NCBI GenBank assembly: GCA_012519975.1
Contig: JAAYPE010000021.1
Span: 1-38,707, forward strand
Direction: 5' to 3'
From: Clostridiales bacterium
GTDB lineage: Bacteria > Bacillota > Clostridia > Oscillospirales > Acutalibacteraceae
DNA length: 38,707 bases
Shown here one piece after another: positions 27,629 to 35,491 of this stretch. A model generated the notes under the pieces. The model had not been told where the DNA came from. It saw only the letters and a list, made by a program, of their open reading frames with translations, and did not search any database. How positions within the stretch are numbered: the stretch's first letter is position 1; each line of letters starts with the position of its first letter. The translations under genes were made by a program, and so were the position numbers.

Positions 27629-28885
27629 TTACTCTTTGTATCCTTCATTTTGTAGATTTACTGTTACTGTTATTTCAAGCACTCTTCTAGAATCGGTCTT
27701 TGAAACAACAACGGTTAAGTTTTCATACTCAAAGCTATCTCCCTCACTTGGGATTTTATCAAGATGCTCAATGACCCAACCACAAACGGTAGTAGAATCA
27801 TAGTCACCAGAGATGCTAAAAAACTCAAACATATCTTCAAGGTCGGTACTACAAACAATTTTATACTCGTTTTCGCTTATCTTTTCAAACTCTTCTATTA
27901 CTTCATCGTGCTCATCCCAAATTTCACCTACGAGCTCCTCGATGATATCTTCCATAGTTACAATACCTACAGTACCACCAAATTCGTCGGTAACTACTGC
28001 AATATGAGATTGTTCTTTTTGAAGCACCTTTAAAAGTTTAGAAATTTTCATTAAGGGCATAACGCAAATGCACGGTTTTAATATATCTTCAACAGCCTTA
28101 TCCCCACGCATAACATAATTTATAAAATCCTTATGATGTATAAAGCCAACTATATTATCTATAGAATCTTTAAAAACAGGTAACCTCGAATATTCACTAT
28201 CAACAAAGCTTTTGTTAATAGCTCTTTTAGATTCGTCAATAGAAACAGCTACAACATCTACTCTTGGTGTTAAAATGCTTATCGCTTCAAGGTCGTTGAA
28301 CTCTATAACACTTCTAATAAGCTCACCATCGTGCTCATCTATTCCACCGTCGTGCTCTGCTTCATCAACTATTGTTAAAAATTCACCTTCTGTAATACCC
28401 TGTTGCTCATCCTTTTTTATAATTTTTACCAGCAGTTTTTTCCACTGAGAAAACAAAAAATTAACTGGCGTAAGTAAAATCATTATAACCTTAATAAAAG
28501 GCGCAGATAACATTGCAAAACTCTCTGGATATTCTTTTGCTAAGCTTTTAGGTGTGATTTCTCCAAAAGTCAAAACCAAAATAGTCATAACAATTGTTGA
28601 AATAGTAATGCCGATATCGCCAAAATAGCCTATAAAAAGAACGGTTGCAAGAGATGCCAACAGAATATTTACTATGTTATTTCCAATTAAAATCGAAGAA
28701 AGTAAAGTGTCGTAATTTTCATACAACTTTAGTGTAAGCTCTGCTTTTTTATCCCCGTTTTCTGCTAAGTTTTTAACCCTAATCCTATTAAGTGATGAAA
28801 AAGCCGTTTCTGTTGCTGAAAAATATGCCGACATCAAAAGCAACACACCTAAGGTAATTATAAGCGTTATACTACCACTGTCCAT
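27629..28885 (-). CDS. CNNM/CorC (HlyC) family transporter with CBS pair
   Basis: A 418-residue membrane protein. The DUF21/CNNM transmembrane domain covers about residues 1-175, with FSATETAFSSLNRIRVKNLA and FGEITPKSLAKEYPE typical. A cytosolic CBS-domain pair (about 190-330; ILTPRVDVVAV, GGTVGIVTMEDIIEELVGEIWDEHD) and a C-terminal CorC_HlyC domain follow. Members take part in Mg2+/Co2+ handling; 'hemolysin' is a legacy label. The SD GGAGGG is 12 bases from the ATG, rather far. A -10-like TATGAT/TAAAAT lies about 50 bases upstream, without a convincing -35. Confidence 0.93.
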   Translation of the reverse strand: MDSGSITLIITLGVLLLMSAYFSATETAFSSLNRIRVKNLAENGDKKAELTLKLYENYDTLLSSILIGNNIVNILLASLATVLFIGYFGDIGITISTIVMTILVLTFGEITPKSLAKEYPESFAMLSAPFIKVIMILLTPVNFLFSQWKKLLVKIIKKDEQQGITEGEFLTIVDEAEHDGGIDEHDGELIRSVIEFNDLEAISILTPRVDVVAVSIDESKRAINKSFVDSEYSRLPVFKDSIDNIVGFIHHKDFINYVMRGDKAVEDILKPCICVMPLMKISKLLKVLQKEQSHIAVVTDEFGGTVGIVTMEDIIEELVGEIWDEHDEVIEEFEKISENEYKIVCSTDLEDMFEFFSISGDYDSTTVCGWVIEHLDKIPSEGDSFEYENLTVVVSKTDSRRVLEITVTVNLQNEGYKE

Positions 28886-28979
28886 TTAATAAAATATCCC
28901 TCCATAGAATATACAAATTTACTGTTTTATTTTATCATAGAAAATCTTAAAAATCTATACCTTTATTTTGTCGTTCAAA

Positions 28980-29756
28980 TCACACCGTGTGATTGCACAA
29001 ATAATCGTACCACAAGTTATACGCATCTTTATTAATATGAATTCCGTCATATATGTTTGTAAAACGATTTGATAAATTTCCTGCCTCGTCTTTTAGCAAG
29101 CTGTTTGTGTCTAAATAATAGACCTCTTTTTTGCAAGCAAGATTTAAAAGTGCATTATTAATTTTATCAATTTTTACATTATCATATCTATTGTCAGACT
29201 GATTTTTATATTCACTAACCGGAAAAATAGATTGGATGTATATTTTTGCATTTGGGTTTGCAAGCTTCATCTTATCAATTAATTCTCCATAATCATCAAT
29301 GACCTGCTGTGTTGTCATCCACGCAAGTCCATTAATTCCGAGCATTATATAGATTTTTTTAGGGTTTTGTTCTACAACCTTACCGATTGCATTAACTACA
29401 CCCTTATCCTCTTTTCCTGATAGTGTCACTTTGCCTGTCATAGCTTTTATTGATGCACCTTTGCAAGCAATTATATTTTCATCATCTACAAAAAAATTTC
29501 CTATCATACCATAAGTCAAAGAGTCACCAAAAAACACTGCATCATCAAAATAGTCGCTTGATGCTTGTTTTGATTCTTGAACTGGCGTTGAATAATCATA
29601 GTTTTTACAAGTTGTCTTGCTAGATATTTTTGTTGTATCGCCTTTAGCTTTAAAATTCTCAGCCCCATTTTTAGTTCCAATGATTATAAAGTATAATCCG
29701 CTTAAAGCTACAAAAGAAAAAATTGTAATAAAAAATGCTTTACTTTTTACCTTCAT
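28980..29756 (-). CDS. Membrane-anchored SGNH/GDSL hydrolase (last gene of the O-acylation operon)
   Basis: A 258-residue protein with an N-terminal membrane anchor (about 8-26) and a Ser/Thr/Lys-rich linker. The extracellular SGNH domain begins at YFDDAVFFGDSLTYG. The catalytic Ser is Ser79, the block III Asn is in LGINGLAW (142), and the block V Asp/His are D237 and H240 in YDGIH. Such enzymes add or remove acyl groups on cell-wall polymers. It starts right after the DHHW gene (two bases apart), so it is part of the MBOAT operon. It is paralogous to 34223-35065. Confidence 0.9.
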   Translation of the reverse strand: MKVKSKAFFITIFSFVALSGLYFIIIGTKNGAENFKAKGDTTKISSKTTCKNYDYSTPVQESKQASSDYFDDAVFFGDSLTYGMIGNFFVDDENIIACKGASIKAMTGKVTLSGKEDKGVVNAIGKVVEQNPKKIYIMLGINGLAWMTTQQVIDDYGELIDKMKLANPNAKIYIQSIFPVSEYKNQSDNRYDNVKIDKINNALLNLACKKEVYYLDTNSLLKDEAGNLSNRFTNIYDGIHINKDAYNLWYDYLCNHTV

Positions 29757-29758
29757 TT

Positions 29759-30883
29759 TTAACCCCTAAGTTTGCTAATATTTTTATCGTTAGAAAAATT
29801 TATAATATTATAAAGTATAAATATATCTGTAACGTTATTTTGTATAAAATATTCTTTAACATTTCCTTTATAATACCTTAAATCTAAAATATAAATGTTC
29901 TCATAATCTTTTATAATGAACGGAATAAAAGAATTTGCAAAAGAATCTTTTACAACGAGCAAGTTTTTATTGTTTTTATTCTCGGTGTTAATTTTAATTT
30001 CTGAATGATTTCCGCCAAAAAACACCTGATATTTATCTTTTTCTTTTAATTTATCAAAATCATAAATGCTCTCCGATTTAAAGCCGTTGTTTGCATAAGT
30101 TACAGTGTATTTAGTTTTGTCTAAAAACAAGTCGATATTATCATACTGGGCTTTATTGTAAAGCACTTTAGAATAAAGAGAACCCCTAAACGAGCTGGAA
30201 ACTCGCTTTAATGTATACTGAGTTTTTTCTACAGAGTTGCACCACTCTTCATAAGCTAAAAATGCTCCTTTAGTTGTCCAGTGGTGGTCCGTTTTATAAA
30301 AAATATTTTCATCTTTATGGCTTTTAAGAATATCCCTAACATCTATAAAATTTACATCATTAGCATTTAATTTTACCTTATCGATTTTCTCGTTTTGGTC
30401 AAAGCTTTGAGCGTACTTTGGCAAATTCTCCTCTAAAATAAGTTCGGCATTTGGCACAATCATTACAGAAATATTTTTATTGTCAATATAATTTTTGCAA
30501 TAATTTGTAAATTCACTTATATAGTTAATGTTATTTTCAAACTGTTTATTATCAAAGTCTTTTTCCAAGTGCTGTTCTATCAGATACCCATTATCACAGA
30601 TATACACACCGTTTATATCTTTATTTTTAACTCCAATTTGAAGACTTGTTTTGCTACCCATCCACAAATCTCTAAAAACAAACTGGTCATTTATGTATTG
30701 TTCAAATTTCTTTCCAAACTGACCATCAAAAACACTTTTTATAGTTACTTTTGGTTTTGATGCTAGATATCTATTTTCATTTAATGAAAAGTCTTTATCT
30801 TTTGAAAATACATTTAAAACAGACAAAGAATAAACCAATGTTATAAATACAATTATTGTTATTAAATTTGATTTGTTTTTCAT
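29759..30883 (-). CDS. DHHW family protein (AlgJ-like O-acetylation partner)
   Basis: A 374-residue protein with one N-terminal membrane segment (about 7-25) and an extracytoplasmic domain. NENRYLASKP (35-44) and YKTDHHWTTKGAFLAY (197-211) are the DHHW-family signatures; the D-H pair corresponds to the catalytic Asp-His of AlgJ/AlgX. VKDSFANSF (about 311-319) supplies a plausible catalytic Ser. AlgJ-type proteins accept acetyl groups exported by an MBOAT partner and move them to a polysaccharide. The gene starts 11 bases after the MBOAT gene, the expected pairing. Catalytic assignments are by analogy. Confidence 0.9.
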   Translation of the reverse strand: MKNKSNLITIIVFITLVYSLSVLNVFSKDKDFSLNENRYLASKPKVTIKSVFDGQFGKKFEQYINDQFVFRDLWMGSKTSLQIGVKNKDINGVYICDNGYLIEQHLEKDFDNKQFENNINYISEFTNYCKNYIDNKNISVMIVPNAELILEENLPKYAQSFDQNEKIDKVKLNANDVNFIDVRDILKSHKDENIFYKTDHHWTTKGAFLAYEEWCNSVEKTQYTLKRVSSSFRGSLYSKVLYNKAQYDNIDLFLDKTKYTVTYANNGFKSESIYDFDKLKEKDKYQVFFGGNHSEIKINTENKNNKNLLVVKDSFANSFIPFIIKDYENIYILDLRYYKGNVKEYFIQNNVTDIFILYNIINFSNDKNISKLRG

Positions 30884-30894
30884 AAGCTTTTACC

Positions 30895-32313
30895 TCAAAA
30901 TCTAAAGTATAAAAAAGGATTATACGAATCGCCTACTAAAAAGGTAATTGAAGATAAGAATATAAATATATAAAGTGCGTTTTTAAGAATTACTACTAAA
31001 GCACTATGTTTTAAGCATTTTTCTATAATAGTGTTGCTAAGATTTTTCAAAATTTCAGTGCTAGATATTGCTAAAACAACAAATAAAATTAAGTTTGTAT
31101 AAACAAAATAAATTGATGCATTATCAAAGGTTAAGCTATTAAAACCGAGCATTGCTTTAAAATATAAAACAACTTTTGAAAAACCATCAAATGCGAAAAT
31201 CACCCAGCTAAACAATACAAAAATTAAAGTGTAAAGATGCGAAAAAAAGCTTGGTATACGCTCCAAATATTTTAGCAAAAACATTTTTTCAAAAATTAGT
31301 AGTACCGCAAAATAAAGCCCCCAAACTACAAAATTCCAGCTCGCACCGTGCCAAAATCCTGTAAGCCCCCACACGATAAAAATGTTTCGGATTTGCTTTG
31401 CTTTTCCACCACGGTTACCACCAAGAGGAAAATACACATATTCTTTAAACCAAGTGCCTAGTGAAATATGCCATCTACGCCAAAACTCTGTAATACTTTT
31501 TGAAATATATGGATAATTGAAGTTTTCTAAAAAATTAAATCCAAACATTTTTCCAAGCCCTATTGCCATATCAGAATACCCTGAAAAATCAAAGTATATT
31601 TGGAAACTAAATGCAATTGCACCAATCCACGCAGTAGCAGTAGATAAAGTCTCAATATTGTAAGAAGAAATTTGCTCCCAGACAAGACCTATGTTGTTTG
31701 CAAGTAAAACTTTTTTGCCAAGCCCTATAATGAACCTATGTACTCCATTTGCAAACTGCTCTTGCGATTCTTTTCTTTCATCTAGCTGTGTTGCAATCGT
31801 TTTATACCTGACAATTGGACCTGCTACAAGTTGTGGAAACAAGACAACAAACGCACCGAATGAGATTATATTCTTTTGTGCTTTTACCTCTCCCCTGTAA
31901 ACATCAATGGTATAGGACATTGTCTGAAAAGTATAAAACGAAATTCCGATAGGCAACGCTAAATCCAAAGTTTGTATATTTGAACTTAACAATAAATTTA
32001 TGTTGTTTATAAAAAAATCAGTATATTTAAAAAAGAAAAGTATTGCAAGGTTTATAATTATAGAATTTATTAAAACTATTTTTGTTTTTTTAAGTTGTCC
32101 TTTTTGCCTATATTTTTCTATTAGCAACCCATTAAAATAATCAAAGACAGTTGAAAAAATCATTATGACTATATAAACGGGTTCTCCCCACGCATAAAAA
32201 ACTAAGCTTGATACAAAAAGAACCAGATTTCTAAACTTTTTTGGGCATACATAATAAATTAATAATACAGACGGTAAAAAAACAAATAAAAACATCAAAC
32301 TACTAAAAACCAT
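30895..32313 (-). CDS. MBOAT acyltransferase (AlgI/PatA/DltB-like)
   Basis: A polytopic protein of 472 residues with about ten hydrophobic segments. The start MVFSSLMFLFVFLPSVLLIY, FSGYSDMAIGLGKMFGF, WRRWHISLGTWFKEYVYFPL and the invariant His region LTGFWHGASWNFVVWG are MBOAT hallmarks of the AlgI/PatA branch. It is expected to pass acetyl groups from cytoplasmic acetyl-CoA to an outer-face partner, here probably the DHHW and/or SGNH proteins. AAGGG lies 15 bases before the ATG, an unusually long spacing. It follows the RsiV-like gene by 33 bases, so it is likely under the sigma factor's control. Confidence 0.93.
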   Translation of the reverse strand: MVFSSLMFLFVFLPSVLLIYYVCPKKFRNLVLFVSSLVFYAWGEPVYIVIMIFSTVFDYFNGLLIEKYRQKGQLKKTKIVLINSIIINLAILFFFKYTDFFINNINLLLSSNIQTLDLALPIGISFYTFQTMSYTIDVYRGEVKAQKNIISFGAFVVLFPQLVAGPIVRYKTIATQLDERKESQEQFANGVHRFIIGLGKKVLLANNIGLVWEQISSYNIETLSTATAWIGAIAFSFQIYFDFSGYSDMAIGLGKMFGFNFLENFNYPYISKSITEFWRRWHISLGTWFKEYVYFPLGGNRGGKAKQIRNIFIVWGLTGFWHGASWNFVVWGLYFAVLLIFEKMFLLKYLERIPSFFSHLYTLIFVLFSWVIFAFDGFSKVVLYFKAMLGFNSLTFDNASIYFVYTNLILFVVLAISSTEILKNLSNTIIEKCLKHSALVVILKNALYIFIFLSSITFLVGDSYNPFLYFRF

Positions 32314-32346
32314 ATTTTTTTCAACTTGCCCTTCGATTAAATTACT

Positions 32347-33192
32347 TTAACTAATTTTTCCTACTGGAAACTCAAACATACCAGCAGCGCCAGCAGCAAT
32401 TTCATATTTATTAAACACAACGATTATTTCATTGTCTTCGTTAATATAAAATGCGGAGTCCGTTGTTATTAAATCTTTAATATCAACATCTTTAAAAAGA
32501 TAGAAATTCATATCTTTATCTAAATTAGATATCCCTTTATTTACTTCATGAGTAACTATATTTTTATAATCAGGCCCAAAACAGTCTTTGAGTGTTAAAA
32601 TTCGTCCATTTTCTAAATCGATATTATAAAAATATTGCTCTTGATACGCACTTGCTAAAGTCTCAAATTTAGTTATAAGAAAAGAAACATATTTGTCATT
32701 CGATGATTTTATTTCATAATCAAATTCAACTTCTATAGGAATAAAATCCTCTTCCCTGCCACCTATTGTTACAAATGCCTCAAAATATTCTTCTGCTCTA
32801 ATTTTAGAATTCTTTACTTCTTCATTAATAATTTTACTAATTTCCATATTAATTCGTTTTTCTAGCTTTGTGTTTCCTGCATTTTCAATTTGTGGCATTC
32901 TTACTTTTATTGTTTTAGTCTTATCTTCAATGTTGTATTCTTGAAAAGTAAACACACGGCAAATTCTGCCTAAAAAAGGTACGTTGTTTATTGCTGTTGC
33001 AAACATTTTGCTTGTGTTTAGCATTGTAACAAACACTATGCAAAACACAGCTGCAACAGATGTTATTGTCTTTGAGATAGTCCAAAATTTTTTAGGCTTA
33101 CTAAGTCCTTTTATTATAGCGTCATCAACAATATCGTTTAGACTATCCGGTATTTTTATTGATTCATATTCTCTTTTAAGCTCTTTTTTCAT
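32347..33192 (-). CDS. RsiV-like anti-sigma factor (DUF3298 lysozyme-sensing type)
   Basis: A 281-residue single-pass protein, nearly the length of B. subtilis RsiV. The cytoplasmic part (1-42) should hold the sigma factor. The membrane segment is about 43-58, followed by FATAINNVPFLGRICRVFTF. ATA at 65-67 could be the signal-peptidase site used in RsiV activation. The outer region has the DUF4163/DUF3298 arrangement ending FNKYEIAAGAAGMFEFPVG, characteristic of RsiV. In B. subtilis this domain binds lysozyme, triggering proteolysis. It lies 27 bases after the sigma gene, the usual order. Confidence 0.88.
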   Translation of the reverse strand: MKKELKREYESIKIPDSLNDIVDDAIIKGLSKPKKFWTISKTITSVAAVFCIVFVTMLNTSKMFATAINNVPFLGRICRVFTFQEYNIEDKTKTIKVRMPQIENAGNTKLEKRINMEISKIINEEVKNSKIRAEEYFEAFVTIGGREEDFIPIEVEFDYEIKSSNDKYVSFLITKFETLASAYQEQYFYNIDLENGRILTLKDCFGPDYKNIVTHEVNKGISNLDKDMNFYLFKDVDIKDLITTDSAFYINEDNEIIVVFNKYEIAAGAAGMFEFPVGKIS

Positions 33193-33219
33193 AAAAAATT
33201 CACGCCTTTCACTAAAAAA

Positions 33220-33723
33220 CTACTCTAAATCTTCAATGTCAATTCTCAAGATTTTAAGTGCTTTATATAATCTTGATTTAACTGTATTTAAGTTTGTGTT
33301 AGTCACTTTTGCAATTTCTTCAATCTTCATATCTTCAAAAAAACGCAAAATTATTATAGTTTTAAGATTTGGTTCTAGTTTTTCTATTGCATTATATAAG
33401 ACCTGCATATCATCAAAGTTATCTATGTCGTTGCTCTCATCCTTGATAGGATTACATTCATCTATATTATCTATATATGCTATTTTTTTATTTTTTCTAA
33501 TATGCATTAAACATTCATTAATCAAAATTCTATAAAACCAAGTTTTTAAATACTCTTCGTTTTTTAATGTGTTTCTGTTTTTTAATGCTTTAATTATTGC
33601 TTCTTGAATAACATCAAGTGCGGTATTTGTGTCTTTTACATAACTGTATGCGACGCGATAGAAGCTTTCTTGATTTTCTTTTATATATAAAGTAAGTATT
33701 TTATCCATACTAATGTCTGACAC
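33220..33723 (-). CDS. ECF-type RNA polymerase sigma factor (SigV-like)
   Basis: A 167-residue group 4 sigma factor. Region 2 covers about residues 14-75 (SFYRVAYSYVKDTNTALDVI, QEAIIKALKN, TWFYRILINECLMHIRKN). Region 4 covers about 110-160 (EPNLKTIIILRFFEDMKIEE, TVKSRLYKALKILR). There is an acidic linker between (DECNPIKDESNDIDNFDD). GTG at 33735 is also in frame, but GGTGAGGG five bases before the GTG at 33723 makes that the better start. The partner is the RsiV-like gene that follows. Probably autoregulated through the promoter at 35108-35134. Confidence 0.9.
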   Translation of the reverse strand: MSDISMDKILTLYIKENQESFYRVAYSYVKDTNTALDVIQEAIIKALKNRNTLKNEEYLKTWFYRILINECLMHIRKNKKIAYIDNIDECNPIKDESNDIDNFDDMQVLYNAIEKLEPNLKTIIILRFFEDMKIEEIAKVTNTNLNTVKSRLYKALKILRIDIEDLE

Positions 33724-33744
33724 TATATCCCTCACCTCTCAAGA

Positions 33745-34200
33745 TTATTTCAAACTATTGTTTATTATTTTTTCTACACTAACATCTTCTGTAACGCATA
33801 TTATAACATACTTGTCTTTTTGAATTACAATCGCATTATCAAGTTTTTTTATTTCTTTTGGATTATAACTTTCATAATCTTGTTTTTGCTCTTCTATATG
33901 TTTTTTTGCAAGAGTTAAAATTTGCTTTGCTTTGTCTTTGCTCTCAGCTTCAAAAATCACCAATTCTTCAGATGTTGCCCCACTGCCAATAAACGCGGTT
34001 GCCTTAACTTTTTCAAAGTTTATTTCATAAATATCTTTTGCAATATCTTCATCTATTTGTGTTAGCTGGTCTTCAAACTTGATTTTTTGAGTTAAATTAT
34101 CTCCTAATTTTTGCACATCAACATCTACTTTATCTTTGTCACAACCTGCAGTAACAACGCATAATAAAGCTAAAATTAGAGTTAAAGTAAATTTTTTCAT
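33745..34200 (-). CDS. DUF4358-type lipoprotein
   Basis: A 151-residue exported lipoprotein. The signal is MKKFTLTLILALLCVVTAGC with lipobox VTAGC and lipidated Cys20, then an acidic linker (DKDKVDVDV). A compact domain follows, with FIGSGATSEELVIFEAESKD and a helical stretch (KAKQILTLAKKHIEEQKQDY), then AIVIQKDKYVIICVTEDV. This layout matches DUF4358 proteins common in Clostridia and often beside SGNH/MBOAT genes. Function unknown; the cell-surface location fits an accessory role in glycan modification or sensing. It ends 22 bases before the sigma gene. Confidence 0.8.
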   Translation of the reverse strand: MKKFTLTLILALLCVVTAGCDKDKVDVDVQKLGDNLTQKIKFEDQLTQIDEDIAKDIYEINFEKVKATAFIGSGATSEELVIFEAESKDKAKQILTLAKKHIEEQKQDYESYNPKEIKKLDNAIVIQKDKYVIICVTEDVSVEKIINNSLK

Positions 34201-34222
34201 ATGTATCCTCTTTCTAAATAAA

Positions 34223-35065
34223 TTAATTTTGAACTGTATGTGTTTTTATATATTCAAGCCATTTTTCACAATATGGCTTTTTAAGATGAATTCCATCATA
34301 TGCCGATTCTTCAGGAATACAGCCATTTTTTTCTGCTAGTGCCTCAGAAATATTTAAATAATACACTTGCTTTTCTTTACACATATCATAAAGATAATTA
34401 TTAAATTTATTTATATTTTCATTATTAAAAACTTTACTACTACTAGATTTAGATTTAGTAACAGGAATAAGAGATTGCACATATATTTTTGCGTTTGGAT
34501 TTGTCGCCTTTATCGTATCAACAATAAGGCTATATTTTTCTATATAAAGGTTTGGACTTGCCCAGCCCAGCTCATTAATCCCTAGCATAATGTAAGCTTT
34601 ACTGAATTTTTTATTATTTTTAACAGCGTCCATAACAGAAACTTTTTTGCCATTTAAGTTTATAGCAGGGCTTGTAAATGCAGTGTTTACCATAAGGCCT
34701 TTGTGGGTATAAAATGTTGCATTGTTAAGACCTGTATAAAGCATAAGTCCTTCTGTTCTTGAATCTCCTATAAAAATCGCATCGTCAAAATAGCTATTAT
34801 CAACCTCATCGGATTTTGGAACAGTTAACATCTTTTTGTAATTATTAGAGCTTGAAGTTGTTTGGCTCTTGCTAGTTTCCTGCTTTGTGGTAAGCGGACT
34901 TGTAGTTTTAATTGAACTCGCCTCTTTTGACGGGACTGGCTTTGCATCTGATTTCAAATTCTTTTTTAAAAATAAAACAGATAGCATAACTATTATAATA
35001 GTAAATAAAACATAAAATATAATTTTTGTTTTTTGATTTCTGTTTTTTAAAGTATAATTATTCAT
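34223..35065 (-). CDS. Membrane-anchored SGNH hydrolase (first gene of the O-acylation operon)
   Basis: A 280-residue protein with an N-terminal membrane segment (about 14-34, IIFYVLFTIIIVMLSVLFL) and a Ser/Thr-rich linker (45-75). The outer SGNH domain has IGDSRTEGL with Ser102, LGINELGWA for the block III Asn, and YDGIHL with D257 and H260. It has GDSR where the other operon member has GDSL. The two share the flanking YFDDA(I/V)F, KxYIMLGIN and NPNAKIY(V/I)QS blocks, so they are paralogues. It is the first gene after the ECF promoter candidate. Confidence 0.9.
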   Translation of the reverse strand: MNNYTLKNRNQKTKIIFYVLFTIIIVMLSVLFLKKNLKSDAKPVPSKEASSIKTTSPLTTKQETSKSQTTSSSNNYKKMLTVPKSDEVDNSYFDDAIFIGDSRTEGLMLYTGLNNATFYTHKGLMVNTAFTSPAINLNGKKVSVMDAVKNNKKFSKAYIMLGINELGWASPNLYIEKYSLIVDTIKATNPNAKIYVQSLIPVTKSKSSSSKVFNNENINKFNNYLYDMCKEKQVYYLNISEALAEKNGCIPEESAYDGIHLKKPYCEKWLEYIKTHTVQN

Positions 35066-35107
35066 TTTTATTCCTCTTTGCTTTTTAATTGCGCGCTACA
35101 TATATTA

Positions 35108-35134
35108 GATGCACGAAAGTTGTAAAAAGTTGTA
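35108..35134 (-). promoter_or_regulatory. Candidate ECF-sigma promoter of the seven-gene operon
   Basis: On the minus strand TACAACTTTTT (35124-35134) is followed by CATCTAATATA. The AAC of the -35 and the CATC of the -10 are 17 bases apart (35112-35128). ECF promoters of the SigV/SigM/SigW class are AAC-N16/17-CGT(C/A). The -35 fits well and the -10 has one mismatch (CATC for CGTC). It lies 43 bases before the first SGNH gene, so the sigma factor may drive its own operon. Confidence 0.45.
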
Positions 35135-35274
35135 GAGTTTTAAAAAATATATCATATATTGTATAATTTTAAGTTTATTTTTGTAAAAAGAAAAATTCAC
35201 TTCTATTTTTATAAAGAATAGAATATAGTATAGGGTAATTAACCCTTAGTCATTACTATGGTAGGAGGATTGCT

Positions 35275-35367
35275 ATGAACTTTAGTTGCCGTTGTAACTG
35301 CACAATTTGCCCAAGAAGATGTCCTTGTTGTGGTCAAACATTGCCTACAGGTGGGTGCCGCAGATAG
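35275..35367 (+). CDS. 30-residue cysteine-rich peptide
   Basis: A short open frame of 30 codons plus stop with eight cysteines (5, 7, 9, 12, 16, 18, 19, 28), arranged CxCxCxxC, then CxCC, then a lone Cys. It also has five arginines and no histidine. A perfect-strength SD (TAGGAGGAT, five bases from ATG) and a terminator 35 bases after the stop argue strongly that it is a real gene. It may bind Zn, Fe or Cu in thiolate clusters, like a metallothionein or zinc knuckle (CPCCG). No family is recognised. It lies upstream of, and co-oriented with, a ferritin-like gene. A possible promoter is TTTAAA-N17-TATAAT around 35140-35168. Confidence 0.7.
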   Translation: MNFSCRCNCTICPRRCPCCGQTLPTGGCRR

Positions 35368-35401
35368 AATTGTTTATATAACTTTTTATAAATAATTTAA
35401 A

Positions 35402-35439
35402 AGACCACTAGCTCTTTTAAAGGTTAGTGGTCTATATTT
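35402..35439 (+). terminator. Terminator of the cysteine-rich peptide gene
   Basis: AGACCACTA (35402-35410) pairs perfectly with TAGTGGTCT (35425-35433). The loop contains a further CTTTTAAAG dyad. ATATTTTA follows. It separates the peptide gene from the ferritin-like gene. Confidence 0.8.
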
Positions 35440-35491
35440 TATCAAAAATCATATATTAGTTGTGTAAACAAAATTAAAAGGAGCGATTATT

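Noticed and set aside
32984..33535. 183-codon plus-strand open frame across the sigma and anti-sigma genes
   Set aside because: Antisense shadow: Ser/Ile/Phe-rich, no SD, and both genes on the other strand are clear family members.
35447..35458. Sigma-E/K-like -10 (CATATATTA) before the ferritin-like gene
   Set aside because: No acceptable -35 at 13-16 bases; AT-rich background makes the match likely by chance.
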